In this document: positions 32,201 through 42,843 of the stretch, in pieces
How positions within the stretch are numbered: the first letter of the stretch is position 1
Layout: every line of letters begins with the position of its first letter
NCBI GenBank assembly: GCA_017893485.1
Contig: CM030368.1
Location: forward strand, 113,292,220-113,356,219
DNA length: 64,000 nucleotides
Direction of reading: 5' to 3'
Origin: Hemerocallis citrina
Lineage: Eukaryota > Streptophyta > Magnoliopsida > Asparagales > Asphodelaceae
The notes under the pieces: model-generated
Database searches by the model: none
What the model was told of the DNA's origin: nothing
What the model saw: the letters and a program-made list of their open reading frames with translations, nothing else
Program-made: the position numbers and the translations under genes

Positions 32201-35200
32201 TCGCTTAGGAGCGAACTTGCGAAGTAGAATCGAGCCAAGTGTTGGACTCCGAACCATCGTTAGAGTGGTTCAACGGTTGTGGGAGCAATTCTGAATGGCG
32301 AACCACTTCTAGTTCGCTTAGGAGCAAACTTGCGAAGTAGAATCGAGCCAAGTGTTGGACTTCGAACCATCGTTAGAGTGGTTCAACGGTTGTGGGAGCA
32401 ATTCCGAATGGCGAACTACTTCTAGTTTGCTTAGGAGCAAACTTGCGAAGTAGAATCGTGCCAAGTGTTGGACTCCGAACCGTCGTTAGGGTAGTTCAAC
32501 GGTTGTGGGAGCAATTCCGAATGGCGAACTACTTCTAGTCCGCTTAGGAGTGAACTTGCGAAGTAGAATCGAGCCAAGTGTCGGACTCCGAACCATCGTT
32601 AGAGTGGTTCAACGGTTGTGGGAGCAATTCCGAATGGCAAACCACTTCTATTTCGCTTAGGAGCGAACTTGCGAAGTAGAATCGAGCCAAGTGTTGGACT
32701 TCGAACTATCGTTAGAGTGGTTCAACGGTTGTGGGAGCAATTCCGAATGGCGAACTACTTCTAGTTCGCTTAGGAGCGAACTTGCAAAGTAGAATCGAGC
32801 CAAGTGTTGGACTCCGAACCATCGTTACAGTAGTTTAACGGTTGTGGGAGCAATTCCGAATGGCGAACCACTTCTAGTTCGTTTAGGAGTGAACTTGCGA
32901 AGTAGAATCGAGCCAAGTGTTGGACTCCGAACCATCGTTAGAGTGGTTCAACGGTTGTGGGAGCAATTCCGAATGGCGAACTGCTTCTAGTTCGCTTAGG
33001 AGCGAACTTGCGAAGTAGAATCGAGCCAAGTGTTGGACTCCGAACCATCGTTAGAGTGTTTCAACGGTTGTGGGAGCAATTCCGAATGGCGAACCACTTC
33101 TAGTTCGCTTAGGAGCGAACTTGCGAAGTAGAATCGAGCCATGTGTTGGACTCCGAACTATCGTTAGAGTGGTTCAACGGTTGTGGGAGCAATTCCGAAT
33201 GGCGAACTACTTCTAGTTTGCTTAGGAGCGAACTTACGAAGTAGAATTGTGCCAAGTGTTGGACTCCGAACCATCGTTAGGGTAGTTCAACGGTTGTGGG
33301 AGCAATTCCGAATGGCGACCTACTTCTAGTCCGCTTAGGAGTGACCTTGCGGAGTAGAATCGAGCCAAGTGTTGGACTCCGAACCATCGTTAGAGTGGTT
33401 CAATGGTTGTAGGAGCAATTCCGAATGGCAAACCACTTCTATTTCGCTTAGGAGCGAACTTGTAAAGTAGAATCGAGCCAAGTGTTGGACTTCGAACCAT
33501 CGTTAGAGTGGTTCAACGGTTGTGGGAGCAATTCCGAATGGCGAACTACTTCTAGTTCGCTTAGGAGCGAACTTGCAAAGTAGAATCGAGCCAAGTGTTG
33601 GACTCCGAACCATCGTTAAAGTAGTTCAACGATTGTGGGAGCAGTTCCGAATGGCGAACTGCTTCTAGTTCGCTTAGGAGCGAACTTGCGAAGTAGAATC
33701 GAGCCAAGTGTTGGACTCCGAACCATCGTTAGAGTGGTTCAACGGTTGTGGGAACAATTCCGAATGGCAAACCACTTCTAGTTCGCTTAGGAGCGAACTA
33801 GAATCGAGCCAAGTGTTGGACTCCGAACCATCGTTAGAGTAGTTTAACAGGTTGTGGGAGCAATTCCGAATGGCGAACTACTTCTAGTTCGCTTAGGAGC
33901 GAACTTGCGAAGTAGAATCGAGCCAAGTGTTGGACTCCGAACCATCGTTAGAGTGCTTCAACGCTTGTGGGAGCAATTCCGAATGGCGAACTGCTTCTAG
34001 TTCGCTTAAGAGCGAACTTGCGAAGTAGAATCGAGCCAAGTGTTGGACTCCGAACCATCGTTAGAGTGGTTCAACGGTTGTGGGAGCAATTCCGAATGGC
34101 GAACCACTTCTAGTTCGTTTAGGAGCGAACTTGCAAAGTAGAATCGGGCCAAGTGTTGGACTCCGAACCATCGTTAGAGTGGTTCAACGGTTGTGGGAGC
34201 AATTCCGAATGGCGAACCACTTCTAGTTCGCTTAGGAGCGAACTTGCGAAGTAGAATCGAGCCAAGTGTTGGACTCCGAACCATCGTTAGAGTGGTTCAA
34301 CGGTTGTGGGAGCAATTCCGAATGGCGAACTACTTCTAGTTCGCTTAGGAGCGAACTTGCGAAGTAGAATCGAGCCAAGTGTTGGACTCCGAACCATCGT
34401 TAGAGTGGTTCAACGGTTGTTGGAGCAATTCCGAATGGCGAACCACTTCTAGTTCGCTTAGGAGCGAACTTGCGAAGTAGAATCGAGCCAAGTGTTGGAC
34501 TCCGAACCATCGTTAGAGTGGTTCAACGGTTGTGGGAGCAATTCCGAATGGAGAACCACTTCTAGTTCGCTTAGGAGCAAACTTGCGAAGTAGAATCGAG
34601 CCAACTGTTGGACTCCGAACCATCGTTAGAGTGGTTCAACGGTTGTGGGAGCAATTCCGAATGGCGAACTACTTCTAGTCCGCTTAGGAGTGAACTTGCG
34701 AAGTAGAATCGAGCCAAGTGTTGGACTCCGAACCATCGTTAGAGTGGTTCAACGGTTGTGGGAGCAATTCCGAATGGCAAACCACTTCTATTTCGCTTAG
34801 GAGCGAACTTGCGAAGTAGAATCGAGCCAAGTGTTGGACTTCGAACCATCGTTAGAGTGGTTCAACGGTTGTGGGAGCAATTCCGAATGGCGAGCTACTT
34901 CTAGTTCGCTTAGGAGCGAACTTGCAAAGTAGAATCGAGCCAAGTGTTGGACTCCGAACCATCGTTAAAGTAGTTCAACGGTTGTGGGAGCAATTCCGAA
35001 TGGCGAACCACTTCTAGTTCGTTTAGGAGTGAACTTGCGAAGTAGAATCGAGCCAAGTGTTGGACTCCGAACCATCGTTAGTGTGGTTCAACGGTTGTGG
35101 GAGCAATTCCGAATGGCGAACTGCTTCTAGTTCGCTTAGGAGCGAACTTGCGAAGTAGAATCGAGCCAAGTGTTGGACTCCGAACCATCGTTAGAGTGGT

Positions 35201-35537
35201 TCAACGGTTGTGGGAGCAATTCCGAATGGAGAACCACTTCTAGTTCGCTTAGGAGCAAACTTGCGAAGTAGAATCGAGCCAACTGTTGGACTCCGAACCA
35301 TCGTTAGAGTGGTTCAACGGTTGTGGGAGCAATTCTGAATGGCGAACTACTTCTTGTTCGCTTAGGAGCGAACTTGCGAAGTAGAATCGAGCCAAGTGTT
35401 GGACTCCGAACCATCGTTAGGGTAGTTCAACGGTTGTGGAAGCAATTCCGAATGACGAACTACTTCTAGTCCGCTTTGGAACGAACTTGCAAAGTAGAAT
35501 CGAGCCAAGTGTTGGACTCCGAACCATCGTTAGAGTG
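29262..35537. repeat. ~113-bp satellite, about 55 units (element 2)
   Basis: Head-to-tail units with landmarks AATTCCGAATGGCGAAC, TTCGCTTAGGAGCGAACTTG and GTGTTGGACTCCGAACC. Each unit has a perfect hairpin AGTTCGCT-TAGG-AGCGAACT. Variant units (CTAGTCCGCTTAGGAGTG, then CTATTTCGCTTAGG) recur as a pair at about 29493, 30398, 31416, 32538, 33330 and 34677, showing higher-order repeats of roughly 7-12 units. Open frames inside are repeat-derived. Tandem repeats at this position, between pol and the 3' LTR, are known in Tat/Ogre-type elements. Confidence 0.95.
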
Positions 35538-35714
35538 AAGAGCAAAAGCAGAGAGATGTAAACAATTTTTACAAGAGTAAAATATGAAAAAGCTTTCTTT
35601 ATTGATGACTAAGGGTCGGCTGCTTCTAAAGTTGCAAGCCGTTATTACAAGAGAGAAATAAAAGAAAAACAGTACAAGTAACAGGAGAGGAACGGTTCGA
35701 CATCTTAAAAATAC
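35538..35714 (-). other. Post-pol untranslated segment of element 2
   Basis: Between the integrase stop and the satellite. It has a near-identical counterpart at 63405-63581 in element 1. No coding sequence. Confidence 0.55.
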
Positions 35715-36974
35715 TTAGAGAGGCGTTGGTGCTCTCTCTTGGTAATTTAGAAGGTGGTCGGTATTCCAGGTCCTGGGGATCTCCCTGCCTTCGAGGTCTT
35801 CTAGCCTGTATGCTCCAGGGCAGACTACTTCAACGATCTTGTAAGGTCCCTCCCAATTTGGTGACTGTTTACTCTTTTGACCCGGAAAGGAGATGGCTAA
35901 CTTCCTGAGGACCAAGTCCCCTTCCTTAAGGTCGGTAGGACGGACCCTCTTGTTGTATGCCATTTCGATCCTTCTTCGGTAGCTTTGTTGACGAATGGCA
36001 GCTCTTTCTCGGATCTCATCTATCAGATCTAGATTTGCTCGGAGCTCTCTGGCATTTTGTTCTTCTTCATAGGCCATCAGACGAGGAGAGGGTATACCAA
36101 CTTCTAGGGGAATCATGGCCTCGGACCCATAGGTGAGATTAAACGGGCTCTCTCCTGTGGGGGTCCGTTTTGTGGTACGGTAGTTCCATCGCACGTTGGG
36201 AAGCTGATCGACCCATAAGCCTTTGGAGCATTTATCCAACCTCTTCTTAATGCCAGAGAGGATCTGTCGGTTAGCATTCTCCACTTGGCCATTCGACTGT
36301 GGATGGAAGATGGAGGAGAAGCGGTGTTGGATGGCGAGGTCTTCACAAAGAGCTTGGAAGGCAGCCCCGGTGAACTGGGTTCCGTTGTCTGTTATGAGAA
36401 CCCGAGGGACTCCAAATCGGCAGATGACATTCTTCCAAAAGAACTTAACGACCTTTTTCTCAGTGATCGTGGCCAAGGGCTCGGCCTCTATCCATTTTGA
36501 GAAGTAGTCGATTGCCACAATTAAGAATTTAAACTGGCCGGGAGCTGGTGGAAATGGCCCTAATAAATCCATCCCCCACATTGCAAAGGGGATTGGACTT
36601 GATAGGGAAGTGAGTGGAGCTTGTGAGAGGCGTCGGATATTGGAGTACTTCTGGCAAGGGCCGCATTGCCGAACTTGTAGTTCGGCTTGCAGGAGAGTGG
36701 GCCAAAAATATCCGTAGTTCAGCACTTTGCGGGCTAGGGAGCTGGACCCTGAATGTGCCCCGCCGATGCCCTCCTGAAGTTCTTGCAGGGCATATTCGGC
36801 TTGCACTGGGGAGAGGCATCTCAGATAAGGCCTGCCGTCTACCTGAGTGAAGGAACGCTTGTAAAGGATACCCCCGATGAGTGTGTATCGCTCTGCTCGG
36901 GTTCTTACTCTCCGTGCTTCTTTAGGATCTTCGGGGAGGAGACCGTACCGTAAGAACTCGACGAGGGGCTTCAT
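35715..36974 (-). pseudogene. Integrase of Tat element 2
   Basis: Would insert retroelement cDNA into chromosomes. A 419-residue open frame with a zinc-binding N-terminus (about residues 60-110, C104-x2-C107, H74), a catalytic core with D136 (WGMDLLGPF), D196 (ITDNGTQF) and E232 (QSNGQVENANR), and a C-terminal GPY/F-type domain (LKEGDLVLRK, GPYKIVEV). The first His of the HHCC motif is Gln at residue 67 (ELQEGIGGAH). Directly upstream in frame is TAG at 36975-36977, where the family has Trp, so the ATG here is just the first Met after a nonsense mutation in the gag-pol polyprotein, not a true start. Confidence 0.9.
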
Positions 36975-36984
36975 CTAGTTATCT

Positions 36985-37287
36985 TCAAAGCAAAACAGGC
37001 AGTGACTCCATTGAGTCGAAATTTTCATCCTCTATACTCGGCTTTAGAAGGACCTTTATCAAGACGGTCTGCTCGAGACCTTGTAGGGAAGAAGAGGCTA
37101 GCTTGGATAGGGCATCGGCCTGAGCATTTTCTTCTCGAGGGATTCGTTCTATGAGGGCTTCTTCAAATAAGGCCATGAGGCTTCTGACCATGGCTAAGTA
37201 CTTAACCATCCGGTCGTCACGTGCTTCATATTCGCCTAGGACCTGATTTACGACCAGTTGAGAGTCGCTAAAGATCCGAAGGCGTTG
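36985..37287 (-). pseudogene. Second RNase H domain, 3' part (Tat element 2)
   Basis: Encodes the C-terminal half of the additional RNase H (RIFSDSQLVVNQVLGEYEAR, then IPREENAQADALSKLAS). The catalytic Asp of FSDSQ and the ADALSKLA end are visible. It is separated from its N-terminal half (42602-42840) by the solo LTR at 37288-42596. The reading frame after joining is off by one, so an indel near the junction is also present, and another shift precedes the integrase. Confidence 0.85.
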
Positions 37288-37845
37288 TGTAATATCCCGG
37301 ACGGATATTACCGTATATAAATTGATATTTTATTATTATTTTATTATTATTTTGTTTTAATTCCAAAATTAGAACATTTTGGTGATTTTTACCCGGTTTG
37401 CTCCTAGACACTATCTGTATCCAGATATCGGCCAGTATATATCCGTATTGTATCAAATTGATACCGTGATCTTCCGAACTAATAATAAAATTTATTTTAT
37501 TATTATTTCCAAGATTTAATTATTTTTATGCGGATTATGCGAAGATTTTCCGGTATACAGACATATATGCGCACGTGCGAGTAGTATGTCGATTAGTGCA
37601 TTATACGAATTATGTGTTGTATATTTTGGACAACACTTATTTTGCTATAACCTAGTAGGGATGGTTAAGGATTTGATTAGGAGGTTTAACCTAGGTTAAG
37701 TTTACATAAGAAGGTTAAGAATTCTTCTAGAACAAACCCTCCTCCACATCAATTTTCCCTCACATAACACCTCCCCCCAATCCTACCTCCTTGTTTTGGG
37801 GTTATTTTGTGCCATGTGGTGCACTTACCACCTCCCATCTCCTTC

Positions 37846-37853
37846 TATAAATA
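37846..37853 (+). promoter_or_regulatory. TATA box of the 5.3-kb solo LTR
   Basis: TATAAATA followed ~30 bp downstream by a CT-rich stretch, where transcription would be expected to begin. Confidence 0.6.
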
Positions 37854-37889
37854 CCCCTTCATTCTCCTCCTTCTCTCATTTTAGAAAAC

Positions 37890-37970
37890 AAGAAAGAAAG
37901 AAAGAAAGAAAGAAAGAAAAGAAAGGAAAAGAAAAAAAGAAAGAAAGAAAGAAAGGAAAAGAAAGAGAGG
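37890..37970 (+). repeat. (GAAA)n purine tract in the solo LTR
   Basis: About 80 bp of AAGA/GAAA repeats with interruptions, just downstream of the TATA box. A (GTTT)n run follows at 38101-38132. Confidence 0.9.
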
Positions 37971-38399
37971 TCTCATACTAACAAAAGAGAGTTTTATTGT
38001 AGGGTTCTTAGAAGCTTTCAAAAAGCTAGGGGAAGGAGAAGGAAAAAGCAAGCTAGTCCTTCCTATAGAAAAAAATAAGGTGGGGGTTTCTTCATGCTTT
38101 GTTTGATTGTTTGTTTGTTTGTTTGTTTATTTGAATGATGGTTTTGATGTTCTTCTTTCTCTTACCCTCTTGTTTATTTTTCTTTTGGTATGGTTACTTT
38201 GTAGTGGTGTGGTTGTATGAGTTTTCTCATTTGAATGTTGTTAACTACTTGGACTAAAAAGATACATACACATAACTTTTGCATACAACCATGTAAGGTT
38301 GTAGGACTTGATATGGAACCATACATATTGCATATTGTTGAACAATACAACCATTGTTGGTTGTAGGACTTGATTGAACTAATGTAATAATCAAAAAGA

Positions 38400-38760
38400 T
38401 CTTTCCTTTCTTTACTAAACACTAGTGGTAGAAATAATTAAAAAGATCTTCTTTTTGTTTAATCACTAGTTGTAACTTAATAAAAAGATCTTTCTTTTTA
38501 TTTAATCACTAGTTGTAGCTTAATAAAAAGATCTTTCTTTTTATTTTAATCACTAGTTGTAGCTTAATAAAAAGATCTTCTTTTTATTTAATCACTAGTT
38601 GTAGCTTAATAAAAAGATCTTTCTTTTTATTTTAATCACTAGTTGTAGCTTAATAAAAAGATCTTCTTTTTGTTTAATCACTAGTTATAGCTTAATAAAA
38701 AGATCTTCTTTCATTTTTAATCACTAGTTGTAGTTAATTAAAGAGATCTTTCTTTTGTAA
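38400..38760 (+). repeat. ~43-bp tandem repeat in the solo LTR
   Basis: About eight units of AAAAAGATCTTTC ... TTTAATCACTAGTTGTAGC; the CACTAGTTGTAG landmark recurs every 40-46 bp. AT-rich and non-coding. Confidence 0.9.
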
Positions 38761-39049
38761 AGTAAAGTAAAATAAAATAAAAATGATCTCTTCTTTATCA
38801 CTAGATTAGTAAGTAACTAAGTGGTAGTAAGCTAAAATAATAAGTAGTAGTATGTAATAAATGAAGTAGTAGTAGCATGTATGTAATTAATAAGGTAGTA
38901 GTATGTTTATGTCCATAAAGTAGTAGTAGTAATAGATAGTTGTATGTGGTGATTTTTGTTGTGAATGAAGTAGTAGTAGTAGTAGGTAAGTTGTATGTTA
39001 TGTGTTGATCAAAATAGAAGTAGTAGTAGTAGTAGAATGTTGTAGGATA

Positions 39050-39990
39050 TTTTCTAAAACTATTCCTTTATGTTTTGTGCTTAGAATATTGTAGGATCAC
39101 TTCTAAAATTAATTAGAAGTCATATTCATGCTACTTATATTGTAGGATCACTTCTAAAATTAATTAGAAGTCATATTCATGCTACTTATGTTGTAGGATT
39201 GCTTCTAAAAATACTTAGGAGCCATATCCATGCTTAGTTAGTTGTAGGATTGCTTGTAAAAATATCCTACCATGTTTACCATGCTTAGTTAGTTGTAGCT
39301 TTGCTTCTAAAAATAGTTAGAAGCCATATTCATGCTTAGTTGTAGCTTTGCTTCTAAAAATAATTAGAAGCCATATCCATGCTTAGTTAGTTGTAGGATT
39401 GCTTTGAAAAATATCCTACCATGTTTACCATGCTTAGTTAGTTGTAGCTTTGCTTCTAAAAATAATTGGAGGCCATATTCATGCTTAGTTAGTTGTAGCT
39501 TTGCTTCTAAAAATAATTAGAAGCCATATTCATGCTTAGTTAGTTGTAGGATTGCTTGAAAAATATCCTACCATGTTTACCATGCTTAGTTAGTTGTAGC
39601 TTTACTTCTAAAAATGTTAGAAACCATATTCATGCTTAATTAGTTGTAGGATGTTTTCCCATCATGCTTTATGTTTAGGAGGTTGTAGGACTTTTGCTAA
39701 AAAAATATCCTACCATGTTTACCATGCTTAGTTAGTTGTAGCTTTGCTTCTAAAAATAATTAGAAGCCATGTTCATGCTTAGTTAGTGTAGGACTTTGCT
39801 AAAAATATCCTACCATGATTCTATGCTTAATTAGTTGTAGGATGTTTAATAAAATTATCCCATCATGCTTTATGTTTAGGATGTTGTAGGACTTTTCCTA
39901 AAAATATCCTACCATGCTTAACGTTTAGAATGTTGTAGGATTCTTTTCCTATCATGCTTGGTAATGTTGTAGGATTTTTTCCCTATCATG
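39050..39990 (+). repeat. Degenerate ~60-bp tandem repeat in the solo LTR
   Basis: Many imperfect units built from TGCTTAGTTAGTTGTAG followed by CTTTGCTTCTAAAAATAAT or ATATCCTACCATG. AGT trinucleotide-rich DNA precedes it (38830-39040). Confidence 0.85.
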
Positions 39991-40973
39991 TTTAGTAACT
40001 CACTTATGCTAGAATTTTGTAGGATTCATTCCTAAAGTTTCCTATTATGTTTAGTGACTTAGTTAGGCTTAGAATGTGTAGGATTCAATCCAAGTGTTTC
40101 CTACCATGTGTGGATAAATTTCATTGTGCCTAGAGTGTTGTAGGATCCATGATGAAATCATATACCATGCTAGTTTAATTGTTGGAAAGCGATATACCAT
40201 ACTAGCTTAATTGTAAGTACTTTGCATATCATGCTAGTTTAAATTGTATGCAAATTGTATACCATGTTAGATAATGGTAGAGAAGTGTATGTTATGTTAG
40301 TAGATGATCATGACTTATGCTAAGTAAGTAGGTATCATGCTAATTATTAATCATGTTAAGTTAAGGATACCCATACTATGATGTTCATGCTTAAAGTAAA
40401 GAAACTACCCATAGCTAGTTGTAGTGATTTATGTGGGGTTCTATACCATGCTAGAGTAATACTTGCTTAGAATGTTGTAGGAGTAGTGTTAGGACTACCT
40501 ACTATACCTTGGAATATTGCTTAGTTGGGTGATGGTGGTTGGTTATGATAAGTAGTAGGCTTCCATGCTCAATTGGTAACCTACGATTGACTATAGAGAA
40601 TTTTATGTTTAAGGACATTAGTGATTTTCATGCTTGAGCTCAATGTAAGCATAAGCATTAATCACATTCATACATAGGAATATCATGGTGGTTGTGTTAT
40701 ATGATTGATTGTCGTAAGAAGCTGCTTATAATTGTATGCCATACTTAAGGCACAATAGGTTGAAGTAGGAAGGATTGGGAAGACCACTAGGGATAGTTAG
40801 TCCGATAAAGGCCATTTTATCGCCTTCGGTTCTTCCCTAGTACAATACCCATCATAGACTACTAGTAGATCCCTTTGTTGCTTCTAATAGTAGAAGATTA
40901 AGTTTGTTAGTAAGCACGTTTGGTTGCTTCTAGAATTGATTACCTGTATGGTTGTTTGCACACGGTCGTGCTC

Positions 40974-41240
40974 GTACGTGGCTCGACTGGCCCGTATGTA
41001 GCTGTGGGTCTCATACGTAGCTTAGTCGGCTCGTATGTAGGTTATTGTCTCGTACGCGGCCCGACCGGCCCGTGCGTAGCTGTTGGTCTCATACGCGGCT
41101 TATTTGGCTGGTATGTACGTGGTGATCTCCTACGAGGCCCGCCTGGCTCGTAGGTAGTTATTGTTTCATACGTAGCTTAGTTGGCTCGTATGTGGTTATT
41201 ACTCGTGTATAGCTTGTTAGCTAGTACACAGTTAGTTGTG
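40974..41240 (+). repeat. ~39-bp GC-rich tandem repeat in the solo LTR
   Basis: About seven units like CGTACGTGGCTCGACTGGCC ending in TCTCATAC. The 77-codon open frame over it just translates the repeat and I do not call it a gene. Confidence 0.85.
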
Positions 41241-42601
41241 CTATCTAGGGTGATGTTACCACCCTAAGGGCTATCGACCATCAAGACATATGTTTCTACC
41301 CTAAGGAACTGTGGAGGAGTCACTCCTTGGGTACCGTCGAATCTTAACCAGGGTAGGTTGATCGAGGACCGGAGTATAGACGAAATCCAAGTCTAGGGTA
41401 GCGGCCTGCATATTCGCACGGCCAAAGTCTTGGATCGATGAGCCACGAACCGGGTTCTGAGGGATTCTGGTAAGTCTAGGTTGAGCGGCCTAGCAGAGTT
41501 GTCTTGCGAAGCCAAATTTAAGGCTTAGCACGTTGTGTTATAATGTTGTCATTCCTAGGATCGTTCGAGTCAGGGACATCACTAGGATAGTGACTTATAA
41601 GGATCGGTTTACTTAAACCCTTTTGCCGAGAGAGAGGGGTCAGTCGTAGGGGGCCCCTTACACTAACTCGTCCCTTGAGGCAGATCATAGGTGGTGTACT
41701 GGGTTGTGCCTTCCTGTCAAAGGGATACGTACGGTGCCGTCTCACAAGTTGAGGACACGGGTTGCGTATCTCGCGCTGTTAATTCCTGAAATACCGTGGC
41801 TGGGGTGCCACAGGATGCATGGTGCAGTCCTGCGCTTGCTATACCCCAGAGAGTGCCACAGGGTAGGCTTCGCGCTGCCCTGCGCTTGCGAAACTCTATG
41901 GTTTGATTTTGGAACGATGCCCGATATACTGGGATCGAGTGAGGTCCGGCTAGCCGGGTAGTAGTGGAAAATGGAGACACCATAAGCAGACTGCATAGGG
42001 GGACTTGACCCCTTCTGCAACCTCACAGAGTCATGGAGTATTGTCAGGAACGGGTTGTGTATAATTAGTTCTATTTTAAGTATCGCATTAGTGTCTAGTC
42101 ATAGAACTCACGAACACTTAAACTACACCAACACCATTGTTATATTTTGTATATTGTTTGGAAGATTCGCTGCTATATGATCAGCCTTTAAGCGTCAGTG
42201 AATACTGACGTCCCCACTTCCATAGGTACTGGATTGCCGAAGTACAAAGGCGAGGTTCAGGAGGACTCAAGGCAAGGAAAGCAAGGAGTCAGGGTTATGT
42301 TTAGTTCCGCTGCAGTCTATGTACTGATTATGTATCAGTCGAGAGTTACCAAGTGTTGTTCTTCATTTCTTGTACTTTGATGTAAGATGTTGAAGGTTGT
42401 AATACTTGGGATTGTAAAGGTATTATTGTAACTCTATTGTAATGTATTGCAGTTGTGTAATGTTCAGACTTGTAATACATTGTGTATTGAATAAAAAGTT
42501 TTAAATTCTCCTGTTTTTCTGTGTATTGTGACTAATTGAAGAAAAGATCTTGGCTCGTGTCACGGTTTTCCGGTATTCGGAAATCGGGGCGGCACACGTT
42601 G

Positions 42602-42840
42602 TGCCCCGCATTGCGGGCCATCCCAAGACCGGCTATAAGTGCCTCGTATTCTGCTTTGTTGTTAGAGGCCTTGAAGTTGATACGGAGGGAGTATTGGAGG
42701 ACGAAGTTATCTGGGCCTGCCAGAATAATCCCTGCTCCGCTTCCCTCGTTACAGGAGGATCCGTCCACATAAACCGACCAGATAGGTGGTCCCTTCACTG
42801 CTTGGCTAAACTCGGGGATGGTAGTTTCAACTATGAATTC
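42602..42840 (-). pseudogene. Second RNase H domain, 5' part (Tat element 2)
   Basis: Encodes WSVYVDGSSCNEGSGAGIIL and NKAEYEALIAGLGMARNAG, the N-terminal half of the archaeal-type RNase H found after the normal RNase H in Tat elements. The catalytic Asp (VDGSS) and Glu (AEYEAL) are present. It shares the frame of the RT ORF upstream but is separated from it by the TAA at 42844, and is cut off from its C-terminal half by the solo LTR. Confidence 0.88.
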
Positions 42841-42843
42841 TGC

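Larger units (their letters stand above)
37288..42596 (+). mobile_element. Solo LTR, 5.3 kb, inserted in the second RNase H of element 2
   Basis: Starts TGTAATATCCCGG, ends GGGGCGGCACA, and is flanked by a perfect 5-bp duplication CGTTG at 37283-37287 and 42597-42601. No gag or pol and no second LTR copy inside, so it is a solo LTR (or, less likely, a non-autonomous unit). It has a TATAAATA at 37846-37853, long internal tandem repeats, and an end region with TACTGACGTCCCCAC...CAGG-like order resembling the Tekay LTR of element 3. It is on the + strand, opposite to the host pol. At 5.3 kb it is unusually long for an LTR. Confidence 0.88.

Noticed and set aside
29262..35537. CRISPR-like regular array
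   Set aside because: The 113-bp units are contiguous and similar throughout, with no unique spacers, and the context is a plant retrotransposon.
40920..41153. 77-codon frame in the GC-rich minisatellite
   Set aside because: The peptide is a direct translation of the 39-bp repeat.
41704..42026. Overlapping ORFs on both strands near the end of the 5.3-kb LTR
   Set aside because: Three similar-length frames overlap on both strands without domain similarity; probably chance in GC-richer LTR sequence.
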